DNA of 64,000 bases from Nostoc sp. PCC 7524 (GCF_000316645.1 NC_019684.1:1178001-1242000); one strand, 5' to 3'; shown: positions 9,081 to 18,926, counted from the first letter of the stretch. Program-made: numbers and translations. The notes: a model not told the origin generated them from the letters alone.

Positions 9081-9224
9081 TATAGGACTCGTATTTGATT
9101 TCTGTTGGCGTAGCCTGCGCTAGCGCACAAAAACTCAGTACACCCCTACTCTCTCCTTTCCTATTGCCTATTACCTATTGCCTGACTACGCAGATAATTT
9201 TAGAAATCAAAGCGGATTCCTATA
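9081..9224 (+). repeat. MITE-like element, family 2, copy 2
   Basis: A 144-bp element with ends TATAGGACTC..TTTGATTTCT and AGAAATCAAAGCGGATTCCTATA, i.e. terminal inverted repeats. It is related in inverse orientation to 8299-8452. The interior carries heptamer-type CCTATTGCCTATTACCTATTG. It stops 13 bp before the ATG of the next gene and so probably sits in that gene's leader. Confidence 0.75.
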
Positions 9225-9237
9225 GATTATTCATCAT

Positions 9238-9492
9238 ATGAATTTACAAATACAAGAATTATCAACACCAAAGCGATCGCCTGGGATTATTCAAGAAAAC
9301 CCCTCACCTGGAAACAACCCTCAAGATTCATTAATTGCTAAAGGTTGGCAGCGTGAACAATATATTGGCATTGCTATTTTATTTATCGCCTTGATTACTG
9401 CGATCGGCTTTATTAGTCGTCGGTTTGAATATGCACTTTTGTTCGCTTTAGCTCTCAGTATTGTTTTAATTTTTTTCTTTCTTACTGTTTAA
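9238..9492 (+). CDS. Small membrane protein, function unknown
   Basis: An 84-residue protein with a polar, proline-rich N-terminal 40 residues and two adjacent hydrophobic helices (YIGIAILFIALITAIGFI and YALLFALALSIVLIFFFL) joined by a short RRFE loop, a helical hairpin in the membrane. A HIP1 site lies inside the coding sequence. I recognise no family. The MITE directly upstream leaves only 13 bp for native leader, so its promoter may lie in or beyond the element. Confidence 0.5.
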   Translation: MNLQIQELSTPKRSPGIIQENPSPGNNPQDSLIAKGWQREQYIGIAILFIALITAIGFISRRFEYALLFALALSIVLIFFFLTV

Positions 9493-9735
9493 AATAAATA
9501 ACTGTAGTTTAGAATTAGTTTTTATTTAGTTAAAGCGATCGCACCCTATCTTTTGACTGAATTAAAGTTAAAACTTGCAACAATAAATAATTTTTAATAC
9601 TTTTTTTAATAGTTTATCCCAACATTTATATCAAAAATTTGCCAATTTTAACGCATCTAAAGTTGGGAATTATTTCTTAATTTTAACTCATGGCTAATGA
9701 TTAATGACTATTTAACACTTACCTAAATCTGATAC

Positions 9736-9763
9736 AAAATCCCCTGGTGGGTTAAACCAGGAG
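9736..9763 (-). terminator. Terminator of the PHP-domain gene
   Basis: On the minus strand: CTCCTGGTTTAACCCACCAG followed by GGGATTTTGT, a stem of about seven base pairs with a T-rich tail, 23 bp after the stop codon of the gene at 9786. Confidence 0.6.
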
Positions 9764-9785
9764 TTTTGAATAGAAATAGACATAT

Positions 9786-10472
9786 TTACAGCCGTTGGAG
9801 TAGGCTCAAACCGTGGGTATCAGTACCGCAAGTATTGAAAATTCCATAATTTTCAGCTAATTGCTGTACCTGTTGAGATTCTATGGCGCTGGGTTTCCAG
9901 GGATTGGGGTTATTGTAGGCGTAGAATGTTTCTACACCATCAATCCCATATTCCACGGCGGCGGGAATTAAGTCAAAGTGCGATCGCCTATAACGTGCTG
10001 GATGAGCTAGTACAGCTAATCCCCCGGCAGCATGAATAGCTGCAATCACGTTGGCTGCTTGATATTCTTTCCCTGAAGTCACCTTTCTTTGCAGATAAGG
10101 TTTCATACTGGAATGTTCTGGTTGGAAAGCGTAAGCCAAAATATGAACTTCCACATCTAATAAATTGGCGTTGACTTCTACACCACTCCATAGATGCGGA
10201 GTTCTGACTCCGGGGTGACTCCACTTCCAGTCTTCTAACCAAACTTGCGCTGCTTCATACCCACCCACAGTATGATGATCAGTAATCGCCAAGCCTTTTA
10301 AGCCAATCGCGATCGCTTGTTCCATCAATACACTCGGCTGCAACCTCCCATCTGAATAGACAGTGTGCATATGAAAGTTAAATAATCGCGGACAACTTTG
10401 GGCATCTATATGCTGAAAAACTTCCTGTAAAACTTCACAAGTAGCAGATGTCCGAGCAAAATTTACAACCAT
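9786..10472 (-). CDS. PHP-domain metal-dependent phosphoesterase
   Basis: A 228-residue PHP-superfamily hydrolase related to the YciV/TrpH nucleoside phosphoesterases. Metal-binding motifs in order: FHMHTVYSDG, ITDHHT, an internal Glu in SGVEVN, H in EVHILAYAF, LAHPARY and CGTDTHG. I placed the start at the ATG at 10472, because GAGGGGG lies just upstream; the frame extends 17 codons further without a better signal. The substrate is not evident. It stands alone. Related proteins act on 3',5'-nucleoside bisphosphates or short oligoribonucleotides, but this is inferred from family only. Confidence 0.85.
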   Translation of the reverse strand: MVVNFARTSATCEVLQEVFQHIDAQSCPRLFNFHMHTVYSDGRLQPSVLMEQAIAIGLKGLAITDHHTVGGYEAAQVWLEDWKWSHPGVRTPHLWSGVEVNANLLDVEVHILAYAFQPEHSSMKPYLQRKVTSGKEYQAANVIAAIHAAGGLAVLAHPARYRRSHFDLIPAAVEYGIDGVETFYAYNNPNPWKPSAIESQQVQQLAENYGIFNTCGTDTHGLSLLQRL

Positions 10473-10814
10473 AACCCCCTCTGAATAAAAATACGTGATT
10501 CTGTACACACCTACACGCCACATCCAGAAATCAGCACCTTACAGCACCTAATAATTAGTGCTGAATACTATTTTTTTTAGTTTTATCAGCCAAAATTTTG
10601 CAATATGTTAAGACTACGTTAGCAAATCTAAATGCTTATGGTCATGAGTATTTTCAATTGCCTTGATAAGTATAAGTCGCAAATATTTCTTTAGTTCGCC
10701 TTATATACGGAAAATCTATATGAAGCAAATCATCACAAAATCAGGTTTTTGGTAGAACTATCAAGTCCTACCAACCTCGAATGAGTATCCGAATACTGTA
10801 TTAAAATTAACTTT
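10473..10814. other. Intergenic region, no feature recognised
   Basis: A 342-bp A+T-rich gap holding the leader of the PHP gene (ribosome-binding GAGGGGG just upstream of 10472) and the region after purM. I see no convincing terminator hairpin, repeat or small gene. Confidence 0.5.
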
Positions 10815-11837
10815 TTACAGTCCTGTCAAAGTTCCTTCACCGCTAATTACTTCACCCACAACAAAAGCGGGAATATCTTGTGATTGAAAGAAAGTAACTG
10901 TTTGTTCTGCTTGATGGGGTGGTACTAGCAGCACAAAACCTATACCCATATTGAAAGTGTTATACATCGCTGCCGCACTGACAGATCCAGCTTCAGCTAA
11001 CCATTGAAATAGAGGGGGGATTGTCCAACTATTGGGGTTAATTTTAATTGATTGACCTTGGCTCAGACATCTAGGTAAATTTTCCGGTAAACCACCACCT
11101 GTAATATGTGCCATGCCGTGAATTTTTAACCCTGATTGCCGTGCAGCGAGAACGGGTTTGACATAAATACGTGTCGGTTGCAGGAATGTTTCGCCGATAG
11201 TTTTACCACCTAACAATTCTGGCGCGTCACTCCAAGAAAATCCCCCATCGCTGACAATCTTACGTACTAAGCTTAAACCATTACTATGTACCCCAGCACT
11301 AGCAAGTGCGATCGCTACATCTCCCACTTGCACCTGAGAACCGTCCAACATTTGGCTTTTTTCTACAATTCCCACGCAGAAACCAGCCAAGTCATACTCC
11401 CCGACTTGATAAAAACCCGGCATCTCTGCTGTTTCTCCACCCAACAAGGCACAACCAGCCAGTCTACACCCAGACGCAATACCCGCCACTACCTGAGTCA
11501 ACTGTTCCTTATCTAGTTTGCCTGTAGCAACATAATCTAAAAAGAATAATGGTTCTGCCCCAGATGTTAAAACATCATTGACGCACATCGCCACTAAGTC
11601 AATGCCAACAGTATCATGACGGTTGAGAATGTGGGCGATTTTGAGTTTTGTTCCCACACCATCAGTCCCAGAAACCAAAACTGGCTCCTTGTAACCGCCT
11701 GGAAGTTGGAAGCAACCACCAAAACCCCCCAAACCACCGATAACTTCTGGCCTAAAGGTACTGTGAACCAAATTGCGAATTTGATCTACAAAGGCTCTAC
11801 CAGCCTCAACATCAACCCCTGCATCCCGATAATCCAT
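10815..11837 (-). CDS. purM: Phosphoribosylformylglycinamidine cyclo-ligase (AIR synthetase)
   Basis: Fifth step of de novo purine synthesis: ATP-dependent ring closure of FGAM to 5-aminoimidazole ribonucleotide. 340 residues, normal length. Family hallmarks: [12 protein letters not shown] at the N-terminus, the [12 protein letters not shown] nucleotide-binding segment, [29 protein letters not shown], and [13 protein letters not shown]. It starts at the ATG at 11837, directly after a run of heptamer-like TTAGTCCATAG repeats. Monocistronic as far as can be seen. Confidence 0.95.
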   Translation of the reverse strand: MDYRDAGVDVEAGRAFVDQIRNLVHSTFRPEVIGGLGGFGGCFQLPGGYKEPVLVSGTDGVGTKLKIAHILNRHDTVGIDLVAMCVNDVLTSGAEPLFFLDYVATGKLDKEQLTQVVAGIASGCRLAGCALLGGETAEMPGFYQVGEYDLAGFCVGIVEKSQMLDGSQVQVGDVAIALASAGVHSNGLSLVRKIVSDGGFSWSDAPELLGGKTIGETFLQPTRIYVKPVLAARQSGLKIHGMAHITGGGLPENLPRCLSQGQSIKINPNSWTIPPLFQWLAEAGSVSAAAMYNTFNMGIGFVLLVPPHQAEQTVTFFQSQDIPAFVVGEVISGEGTLTGL

Positions 11838-11910
11838 AAGAGTTAGTTATTAGTCATTAGCATTAGTCATTAGTCCATAGTCCATAGTCCATAGTCAATA
11901 GTCTATAGAG
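11838..11910. repeat. Short tandem repeats (TAGTCCA family)
   Basis: Head-to-tail imperfect copies of ATTAGTC and CATAGTC immediately upstream of purM, ending in TAGTCTATAG. Such heptamer repeats are typical of filamentous cyanobacteria. The purM ribosome-binding region therefore lies partly within the repeat. Confidence 0.7.
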
Positions 11911-11921
11911 CTGACTGTTGA

Positions 11922-12137
11922 CTAAAATACTTCATTTTCTAAGCCGCGCCACCATTCACCCAAATTCATCAAATCTTCGTGGATATCTGCTAATTCTTTA
12001 GCATAGGCATCTTCTGAAAGTGTTGCTCGGTTCTCTTGGAGTTTTTTCAGGCGCAACTGCACCAATAGCCAGGGTTTAGCAATGCCATTGGTTGATTCCA
12101 TGTATTGTGCAAGTTCTTTGCTATCCATATTTTTCAT
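11922..12137 (-). CDS. Small conserved-looking protein, function unknown
   Basis: A 71-residue, highly helical, charged protein (DSKELAQYMESTNGIAKPW, LRLKKLQENRATLSEDAYAK, DLMNLGEWWRGLE). The start at 12137 is supported by AAAGGTGAT upstream; 13 further codons are open above it. No membrane segment or signal. The regular helical pattern and good ribosome-binding site argue that it is real, but I do not recognise the family. The tail GEWWRG is distinctive. Confidence 0.6.
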   Translation of the reverse strand: MKNMDSKELAQYMESTNGIAKPWLLVQLRLKKLQENRATLSEDAYAKELADIHEDLMNLGEWWRGLENEVF

Positions 12138-12204
12138 GACATCACCTTTTAAATTTAAGCTAGCTCCCACAAGCAAGAGCTATAAAAAGAGCATAAAAAT
12201 GTTT

Positions 12205-12306
12205 AGGGGCTTCCAAATACAAAAATATTCAAAATGTAGGGTGCGTCAGTATGAATAATTTCTTGGTATAGCTAGGTTTTCTGGCACTGATGCACCCTAC
12301 TAACTG
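12205..12306 (+). repeat. MITE-like palindromic element, copy B (loop inverted)
   Basis: Arms GTAGGGTGCGTCAGT / ACTGATGCACCCTAC. The left flank (GGGGCTTCCAAATACAAAAA) is in the same orientation as that of copy D. The loop (TATGAATAATTTCTTGGTAT) matches the reverse complement of the copy D loop. Arms and flanks are thus in one orientation and the loop in the other. Confidence 0.8.
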
Positions 12307-12439
12307 CTTAATACTCAGTCCCCAATCCCCAGTTTAGAGAACAAAACAGCCACGATTTTAGTCATGACTGTTTGCTATGTTGGGTAATCAACTAATGATT
12401 GTTGCTGGGGATATTGACAAAAACTTAAGAATATGGTTC

Positions 12440-13036
12440 TTAACCTAAGTTTGCAGCAGCAAATTCCCAGTTGACTAATTGATCTAAGAAGTTTTTGATA
12501 AATGCTGGACGAGCATTTCTAAAGTCGATGTAGTAGGCGTGTTCCCAAACATCTATAGTTAGGAGTGCTTTTTTACCATGAGCTAGGGGGTTTTCTGCAT
12601 TTGGTGTTTTCATCACTTTGAGTGTGCCACCATCATCAACCAACCAAGCCCAACCGCTACCAAACTGGGTTGCAGCAGCGTTAGAAAATTCTTCTTGAAA
12701 TTTGTCGAAGCCACCAAAATCTTTATCAATCCTAGCAGCTAATTCTCCTGTAGGTGCGCCGCCGCCTGCGGGTTTCAAACAATTCCAGAAGAAGGTGTGG
12801 TTCCAAACTTGGGCGGCGTTGTTGAAGATTCCTGTCTTAGATGAATCTTTAAAGGAGATTTGGATGACTTCTTCTAAGGATTTATCAGCTAGTTCTGTAC
12901 CGTCGGTGAGCTTGTTGAGGTTATCTACATAAGCTTTGTGATGCTTGCCATAGTGATACTCGAATGTTTCACCTTTCATGCCATACGCCTCTAGAGCATT
13001 GAAGTCGTAAGGTAAGGGTGGTTGTGTGAATGCCAT
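12440..13036 (-). CDS. sodB: Iron superoxide dismutase
   Basis: Converts superoxide to oxygen and hydrogen peroxide in the cytoplasm. 198 residues, usual length for a dimeric Fe-SOD. Metal ligands are visible as His28 (FEYHYGKHHKAY), His80 (AAQVWNHTFFW), Asp162 and His166 (IDVWEHAYYID). Gln76 in AAQVWNH and the FGSGWAWLV segment favour the iron type over manganese. No signal peptide. AGAGAGGACTTC precedes the ATG at 13036. Apparently monocistronic. Confidence 0.95.
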   Translation of the reverse strand: MAFTQPPLPYDFNALEAYGMKGETFEYHYGKHHKAYVDNLNKLTDGTELADKSLEEVIQISFKDSSKTGIFNNAAQVWNHTFFWNCLKPAGGGAPTGELAARIDKDFGGFDKFQEEFSNAAATQFGSGWAWLVDDGGTLKVMKTPNAENPLAHGKKALLTIDVWEHAYYIDFRNARPAFIKNFLDQLVNWEFAAANLG

Positions 13037-13194
13037 TTTGTGAAGTCCTCTCTTTATTGTTTGCCAGTTGAAACCTATTGTGGCAGCTTAGGAATTTACA
13101 GGTTTTATGCCTAGTAGTTTTATGTCCCTAATACTTAGGATATAAAACTTAACATCGTCATTCTACTACCAAAGTGAAGATTAATACAAAGTCA

Positions 13195-13345
13195 TCTTCT
13201 AATAAGTCAACAAGAAAGGCAGAAGACAGAAAGCAAAAGGCAGGAGGGAGAAATGCTACCCATAAGGGGTGGGGCTTGAACCTTTCCCCAAAAATTTTAA
13301 TTGCCCACAAGGAGCGGAACATGAAACCCTCTTGGCTCTCGTCCA
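13195..13345. repeat. Fragment of a dispersed G+C-rich repeat
   Basis: Contains AGGCAGAAGACAG, AAGGCAGGAGGGAG and CCCATAAGGGGTGGGGCTT. The same modules recur at 25243-25415 (GGCAGGAGGCAG, CCACCCCTTGTGGGTGG) and 30335-30587. It appears to be a degenerate copy in the gap upstream of sodB. No coding potential. Confidence 0.5.
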
Positions 13346-13945
13346 ATTAGAGGTAATTTGTAAGATAAATAAAAACTACTAATACTTCCTAAGCAATAGA
13401 TCGCAAGAATAGGTTATTGATAGATATTTAATCATGAACACCATATAGTTTTACCACTAATTAGGAGTAGGGAGTAGGGAGGAGCCACTGCGTTGGGGAG
13501 ACAGTGCCGTGGGCGGGTTTCCCGAATTAAGGCAACTGTCGTCGGCTATGTGGAGAGTAGGGAAATAGGGAAGCAAATAACAACTTAATAATGACTAATG
13601 AATCTGTAATACAAATCTTTTAGTTAATAATTGAAGTGTCATACTTCTATCTTCAGGAGTAGTAATAGAAGTCCTGCAAATCATCCTCAAGTTAGATGAA
13701 TTAATTTTGAAAGTATTTACAATGTTAAATAAAGCACTTGATGAAAGTTAAAAATTTTTACGAGTATTATTTAAAGATAGTTGCCAAAATAGGGAGAGTC
13801 ATACGAACTTGGGATAAGTATTTTTGGTTCTAACCTCTGGAATAGACTTCTCACCAAGGCTTTTAATCCAAAATCTATAATCCTAAATTAGGATCGCCCG
13901 CTTGATGGCACTGGAAAACTATCAATTCAAAATTCAAAATTAAAT
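13346..13945. other. Intergenic region with degenerate short repeats
   Basis: About 600 bp, A+T rich. At 13464-13570 it holds GGAGTAGGGAGTAGGGAGGA heptamer-type repeat and a G+C-rich block with GTGGGCGGGTTTCCCG, which also resembles the interior of the element at 8614. I see no gene. Confidence 0.5.
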
Positions 13946-13969
13946 ATCCCTCGGAGACATCCGAGGGAT
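13946..13969 (-). terminator. Terminator of panC-cmk
   Basis: A perfect 10-bp stem ATCCCTCGGA/TCCGAGGGAT with a four-base loop, followed on the minus strand by ATTTAATTTTG, about 135 bp after the panC-cmk stop codon. Confidence 0.75.
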
Positions 13970-14105
13970 GAAAAGCAGAAGACTATATGTTTTGAACGAT
14001 ATGCCGTGCAATGAGTTAGCCACAACCTTGGAGCATCGCACAGTGTGTCTACGGTATAGTTCTGGGATATATCTATTTGCTACAACTCACAATCATCAAC
14101 AGTAA

Positions 14106-15710
14106 TTACCACTGAGACAAGCGTTGTTGGTAGTAATTGACAATTTGTTCTGTAACGTCTGGTATGGTTAGTCCATCAGTGGGAATTTCAAATGCGTCCG
14201 CAGCTTTTTTCAAGGGGGAAACTTTGCGGTTGCTATCTTTCCAGTCACGTTCAGCAATGTCTCGTTCTAATTGCTCTAAACTGACCTCTGGTTGACCTTG
14301 TTTTTGAAAGTCTTGTTGGCGACGACGAGCTCGCTCACCAACTGAGGCGGTTAGGAAGATTTTCACTTCGGCATCGGGAAATACATGAGTACCAATGTCT
14401 CTGCCTTCAGCTACGAGACCGCCTTTTTTACCCCAGTTTTGCTGCTGTTTCACCAATGCTTCCCGAACAGAACTTTGGGCAGCGATCGCCGATACTTGAG
14501 ATGTGACTTCAATTGTGCGAATTGCTTGGGTGACATCAATATCGTTAATCCAAACCCGCACCGGAGACTGCAAATCTTGGCTGGGAGTCAGTTCTATTTT
14601 GCACTTGCTAGCTAATTCAGCGATCGCACACTCATCATCAATGGCAATACCTTGTTGTAGCACCAACCAAGTCACAGCACGGTACATAGCACCTGTATCT
14701 AGATAAACTAGACCTAGCTTGGCTGCTACTTGACGAGCTACTGTAGATTTACCAGCACCGGCTGGCCCATCAATAGCGATGATAGGTTGGCGATCGCGCA
14801 AGATGGTATTGTCAATTAAACGTGTAGAACCAAGACGAGCTGCGATCGCGAGCATTCCTTCCTCCTCAATATGATTTAAAGACATCAACGTAGTCGGTTC
14901 AACTAATTCAATATATTCCACTGCAACTGTACTGACCTTTGCTACTTCCTGCTGTACTGCCGCTATTAACTGAGTGCGATCGCGAACACCTTCACGAAAT
15001 GCCATTTCAGCTTGTTGCAAGCCGCAATACAATACTGCTGCTTGCTGTTTTTCTTGTGCAGTCAAATACTGATTGCGAGAACTCAAGGCCAAACCCGAAG
15101 CTTCTCGCACTATGGGACACGCAATAATTTCTACTGGTAAATTTAAATCAGCCACCAACCGTTTAATGATAGCTAGCTGCTGACCATCCTTTTGACCAAA
15201 GTAGGCTCGATCTGGTTGTACCAAGTTCAAAAGCTTGGTTACAATTGTAGCCACACCCTGAAAATGACCTAGCCGAGAATGACCACACAAGCCTGATATC
15301 ATAGCAGATGGAGGGATTACTTGTGTTACCTGACTTTCTTGTATATTCTTCTCGTTAATTCCTATTTCTTCCGGAGTTGGTGCAAAAATCGCATCGACCC
15401 CTGCTTGCTCACATAATTTTTGATCTTGTGCCAAAGTCCGAGGATAGCGGTCAAAATCCTCATTCGGGCCAAATTGCAAGGGATTCACAAAAATACTCAC
15501 CATCACAGTCGAATTTTCTTGCCGCGCCCGTTCAATCAAGCTTAAATGTCCTGGATGTAAATTACCCATCGTCGGCACTAAACCGACTGCGGTTTGATAC
15601 CACTCGGTCATTCCATTGAGTATCATGTCCTCTGATACTGTCAGCTGATTTTTCTGGCGATGTTGATTTAAATAGCAACGTAAAGCAGCAACTGTTGTTA
15701 GCAGGCGCAC
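14106..15710 (-). CDS. panC-cmk: Bifunctional pantoate-beta-alanine ligase / cytidylate kinase
   Basis: A 534-residue fusion characteristic of cyanobacteria. The N-terminal PanC half (about 1-280) makes pantothenate from pantoate, beta-alanine and ATP, with PTMGNLHPGHLSLI, MVSIFVNPLQFGPNEDFDRY and GQKDGQQLAII. The C-terminal half (about 308-534) is CMP/dCMP kinase, with P-loop AIDGPAGAGKSTVA, LDTGAMYRAVTW, GLVAEGRDIGTHVFPDA and ASVGERARRR. The start is a GTG at 15710. Both active sites look complete, so one polypeptide serves coenzyme A and pyrimidine nucleotide synthesis. Confidence 0.95.
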   Translation of the reverse strand: MRLLTTVAALRCYLNQHRQKNQLTVSEDMILNGMTEWYQTAVGLVPTMGNLHPGHLSLIERARQENSTVMVSIFVNPLQFGPNEDFDRYPRTLAQDQKLCEQAGVDAIFAPTPEEIGINEKNIQESQVTQVIPPSAMISGLCGHSRLGHFQGVATIVTKLLNLVQPDRAYFGQKDGQQLAIIKRLVADLNLPVEIIACPIVREASGLALSSRNQYLTAQEKQQAAVLYCGLQQAEMAFREGVRDRTQLIAAVQQEVAKVSTVAVEYIELVEPTTLMSLNHIEEEGMLAIAARLGSTRLIDNTILRDRQPIIAIDGPAGAGKSTVARQVAAKLGLVYLDTGAMYRAVTWLVLQQGIAIDDECAIAELASKCKIELTPSQDLQSPVRVWINDIDVTQAIRTIEVTSQVSAIAAQSSVREALVKQQQNWGKKGGLVAEGRDIGTHVFPDAEVKIFLTASVGERARRRQQDFQKQGQPEVSLEQLERDIAERDWKDSNRKVSPLKKAADAFEIPTDGLTIPDVTEQIVNYYQQRLSQW

Positions 15711-15778
15711 AAAAAAATACCCCTAGTTCTTCTTTAGCCTCTCCTCCGTTAGTTTATCTCTGAAATAGAGGGAAGAGA

Positions 15779-15900
15779 TGGTTGAACTTGGGGATTGGGG
15801 ATTGGGTATTGGAGATTGGGTATTGGGGATTGGAGATTGGGAAAAAATCTACTTTCTTTTCCCCAGTTCTTTTTCCCTAGTCCCTAGTCCCCAGTCCCTA
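15779..15900. repeat. Short tandem heptamer repeats (GGGGATT and CCCAGTC families)
   Basis: Imperfect tandem copies of GGGGATTGGG/GGAGATT at 15789-15841, then CCCTAGTCCCTAGTCCCCAGTCCC at about 15874-15898. They lie between panC-cmk and the rlpA-like gene and reach to within a few bases of the latter's stop codon. Confidence 0.75.
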
Positions 15901-15904
15901 ATAA

Positions 15905-17014
15905 TTATCGACCTAACACTTCAATCTTCACTGGTGCAATACCACTACCGATCATGCCCAACATTCTGGCTGCACCTGTTGATACATCAATAATCCGACC
16001 CCGAATGTATGGCCCCCGGTCGTTGATTCGCACTACCACAGAACGACCGTTGCGGGTATTGGTGACACGAACCCGTGTGCCGAAGGGTAAGCTGCGATGG
16101 GCGGCAGTCATGGCTTCGGGATTAAACCGTTCACCAGTAGCAGTAGGTCTGCCAGCGAAACCGCGCCCGTAAAAGGAAGCTATGCCTCTAAAATTCAGTC
16201 TAAATGTACTCGCAATTCGTTGCGGCAAATTGGCGATGGATGGTGATGACTTGGCGCGAGATGGTAAGTTAGCAATCTCACTGATGGGAGACGCATTGCC
16301 GATAAGTCTCCGCAGTCGGTTTGTTGCTTGCAATGCGTCTTTAGCTAGGTTATTGGTGCTATCTGCCAGGCGAGTATTTTGATTGATTTCTACCAACTCT
16401 TGGCTGTTAATCTTAATGGTGTAGCGATCGCCTGACTGTTGTTGGACAGAAACACCTTTATTTTGGGATTGATTGGCAACTACAGACTCGCCTTCTCCCT
16501 TCCAACTAACGCTTATTTTCTCGGCGTTCACATTGTCCCGGATCATCTGGTTGATCCTGGCTGCTACTAAACCTGCTCGATGAACTGGATCATCTTGTTG
16601 TAAGCCAGGTTGCTTCTTGACACCTGCTAGATTTCCTACGCTCGCTACCTGAACTGGGTTATCAGCAATAAGGGCGTACGACTGCACGCCCTCTTCATCT
16701 CCTATAACACCTACTTTCTTCTCAGCACTGGCAACTGGCTTGGAACTCAAAAAGGTGAGAACTGGAATATTCCGGATATACAGGGTTGCTGCCCTTTTGC
16801 CTCCAACGTTGTGAGGATGAATGCTGGTAATCACAGCATTAGAGGTTCTTTTCCCTGCTGAGGAATTAAACTCTCCTACTTTCTGTACATTACTAGCTGG
16901 TGTTTTTTGGGCAGCTAGTGTAGTTTCTTTAGTAGTCTGAGTCCGACCAATTGAGGGTGTCCCCAACACAGTCAGAGACAGGGCAACAATAGTCCACAAA
17001 TGTCTTTGATTCAT
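15905..17014 (-). CDS. Septal ring lytic transglycosylase RlpA-like protein
   Basis: A 369-residue exported protein. A signal peptide spans about residues 1-25 ([20 protein letters not shown]), followed by a long Ser/Gln-rich, low-complexity region. The C-terminal ~95 residues are a double-psi beta-barrel of the RlpA type: [56 protein letters not shown]. The conserved Asp and His positions of the peptidoglycan-cleaving barrel are present. No lipobox is seen, so it is probably periplasmic rather than a lipoprotein. A role in cell-wall remodelling or septation is inferred from family. Confidence 0.85.
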   Translation of the reverse strand: MNQRHLWTIVALSLTVLGTPSIGRTQTTKETTLAAQKTPASNVQKVGEFNSSAGKRTSNAVITSIHPHNVGGKRAATLYIRNIPVLTFLSSKPVASAEKKVGVIGDEEGVQSYALIADNPVQVASVGNLAGVKKQPGLQQDDPVHRAGLVAARINQMIRDNVNAEKISVSWKGEGESVVANQSQNKGVSVQQQSGDRYTIKINSQELVEINQNTRLADSTNNLAKDALQATNRLRRLIGNASPISEIANLPSRAKSSPSIANLPQRIASTFRLNFRGIASFYGRGFAGRPTATGERFNPEAMTAAHRSLPFGTRVRVTNTRNGRSVVVRINDRGPYIRGRIIDVSTGAARMLGMIGSGIAPVKIEVLGR

Positions 17015-17813
17015 GCGTCCGAATTTTAAAGCGACTGTAGAACAGCAGTTTCCAAAGGTCTAGGAGCTTATGTCACTTGTTAGTGGCTGGCTCCTAAAAT
17101 ACGAACTCGTTCCGTTTTCACTTTTCTGCTTGTGACTGCAACAGACTAACATGAACTTCTGAGCTTGGGGATCAGGGTTTTAGCGTAGGAAATGCCATGT
17201 TTTCCAAATTCACGTTTTGATCACAGGGGCAAAACCTTGTTCAAATGCGGATTTCACCTATGTAACGTTTTTTTCGATCTACTAACATTTTCTTATCAAA
17301 ACTTAACAATTTCCGGATTTTAAAATGCTGAGATGAAGATAATATTTTTCAGTAATTATTCCAAGAAAATATGTATTTTTTATGACAGATAACTTTTTTC
17401 AATACAATTTATAATAATCTAATATAATACAAGAAAGCAACAATAAATTTACTGATTTTAATTTAGTTTATATTATTTTCATAATATCTAAAAAAGCAGC
17501 TATAGCAATCCTCCTAGCCATAATATTTTTGATGGCAACTAGAACTGGTGATCTGCATTTATATATTTTTGATGCGCCAGAATATGTAATAATACTTTCA
17601 AATTAAATAAAAGATGTGATATCAGTGACAACAAATTACAGTAATCATGAGTAAAAAAAAGTGTGTTTTACTGTAACGGATGTTGTGATCAGACAAAATG
17701 AAAAGAATCGTAAAAAAACAGAAAATGATTCATCAACGTGTGTAGCTGATTTTTGTAAAGTATCAAATTTAACATTCAATCTGTAATTTAAACGAAATCA
17801 AGCTATTAGCTTC
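17015..17813. promoter_or_regulatory. Long A+T-rich divergent intergenic region
   Basis: About 800 bp between the divergent rlpA-like and glutaminase genes. Near the rlpA side is an imperfect hairpin (AGGAGCTTATGTCAC ... GTGGCTGGCTCCT). The middle 350 bp is very A+T rich without coding potential. Near the glutaminase side an inverted repeat TACAGTAA (17638-17645) / TTACTGTA (17668-17675) could be an operator. I see no RNA gene or known riboswitch. Confidence 0.4.
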
Positions 17814-18788
17814 ATGGTAGACACAGAAAATCAAGGAGATTTAGAAATAGTTCCGTCCTCGCTGTTAACCGTAATTAACGACTTGCATAGTCAATACAAG
17901 TCATTGAAGGAAGGGATAGTAGCGAACTACATACCAGAACTGGCAAAAGTCAACCCAGATTTATTTAGTATTTGTATTGTGACCGTAGATGGTCAAGTTT
18001 ACGAAGTTGGGGATTATCAACAGTTATTTACGATCCAGTCAATTTCTAAGGTGTTTGCCTATGGACTCGCCTTAGAAGATCATGGACGAGATTATGTATT
18101 GACTAGGGTTGGTGTAGAGCCAACGGGGGAAGCATTTAATGCGATTATCCTGGATGAGCAATCAAAGCGACCTTATAACCCAATGGTAAACGCAGGAGCG
18201 ATCGCCACTACCAGTTTAATCAAAGGTTCTGGAGCAACAGAACGCCTGAATCGCTTACTGGATATGTTCCGGCGCTATATTGGTCATGATGTATTTGTAG
18301 ATATTTCCGTCTTTACGTCGGAACGTAGCACAGGACATCGCAACCGGGCAATGGCGCACTTGATGCTTAACTTTGGCATGATTAACCAAAATATTGAAGA
18401 AGCCTTAGACCTCTATTTTCAACAATGCGCTGTCATGGTAAACTGCCGTGACTTGGCAGTGATGGCAGCTACTTTAGCTAATAAAGGTATCAACCCCATA
18501 ACCGGTGAACAAGCCGTAGATAAAAGTTATATCAAAGATATTCTCAGCGTCATGTACACCTGCGGGATGTATAACTTTGCCGGTGAGTGGGCTTACAAAG
18601 TTGGTATTCCCGCCAAAAGTGGTGTTTGTGGCGGCATTATGGCTGTCGTCCCCCATCAGATGGGCATTGCAGTATTTTCACCCCCCTTGGATATCAGAGG
18701 AAATAGTGTCAGAGGGGTAAAAGTGTGTGAAGAACTTTCCCAGCGACTGGGTTTACATCTATTTGAGTGTTCGGGGAGTAGGGAGTAG
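17814..18788 (+). CDS. glsA: Glutaminase
   Basis: Hydrolyses L-glutamine to glutamate and ammonia; serine-dependent beta-lactamase fold. 324 residues, normal length. The catalytic Ser-x-x-Lys is S76-K79 in [12 protein letters not shown]. Other motifs: [18 protein letters not shown], the [15 protein letters not shown] segment, and a conserved C-terminal block with [18 protein letters not shown]. The last residues (GSRE) are encoded by a GGGAGTA heptamer repeat that continues past the stop, so the native C-terminus has been altered by the repeat. Confidence 0.92.
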   Translation: MVDTENQGDLEIVPSSLLTVINDLHSQYKSLKEGIVANYIPELAKVNPDLFSICIVTVDGQVYEVGDYQQLFTIQSISKVFAYGLALEDHGRDYVLTRVGVEPTGEAFNAIILDEQSKRPYNPMVNAGAIATTSLIKGSGATERLNRLLDMFRRYIGHDVFVDISVFTSERSTGHRNRAMAHLMLNFGMINQNIEEALDLYFQQCAVMVNCRDLAVMAATLANKGINPITGEQAVDKSYIKDILSVMYTCGMYNFAGEWAYKVGIPAKSGVCGGIMAVVPHQMGIAVFSPPLDIRGNSVRGVKVCEELSQRLGLHLFECSGSRE

Positions 18789-18835
18789 GGAGTGGGTGTA
18801 GGGTGTAGGGTGTAGGGTGTAGGGGTGTAGGTTGG
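18770..18835. repeat. Tandem heptamer repeats overlapping the glutaminase 3' end
   Basis: GGGGAGTAGGGAGTAGGGAG followed by GTGTAGG repeated five or more times. The glsA stop codon (18786-18788) lies inside it. This is the short tandemly repeated repetitive class of filamentous cyanobacteria. Confidence 0.8.
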
Positions 18836-18926
18836 ATTTTCCGGTTACATTTGCTGTAAATGAGAACTTCCAAGAACATCACATCTATATATATAGATGT
18901 ATTTCCCAATCCCCAGTCCCCAATCC

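Noticed and set aside
13158..13346. ORF upstream of sodB
   Set aside because: Built from a dispersed G+C-rich repeat; no conserved look.
17014..17250. Riboswitch upstream of the RlpA-like gene, since c-di-AMP switches often control such genes elsewhere
   Set aside because: The ydaO core elements found at 53622 and 57230 are absent here.
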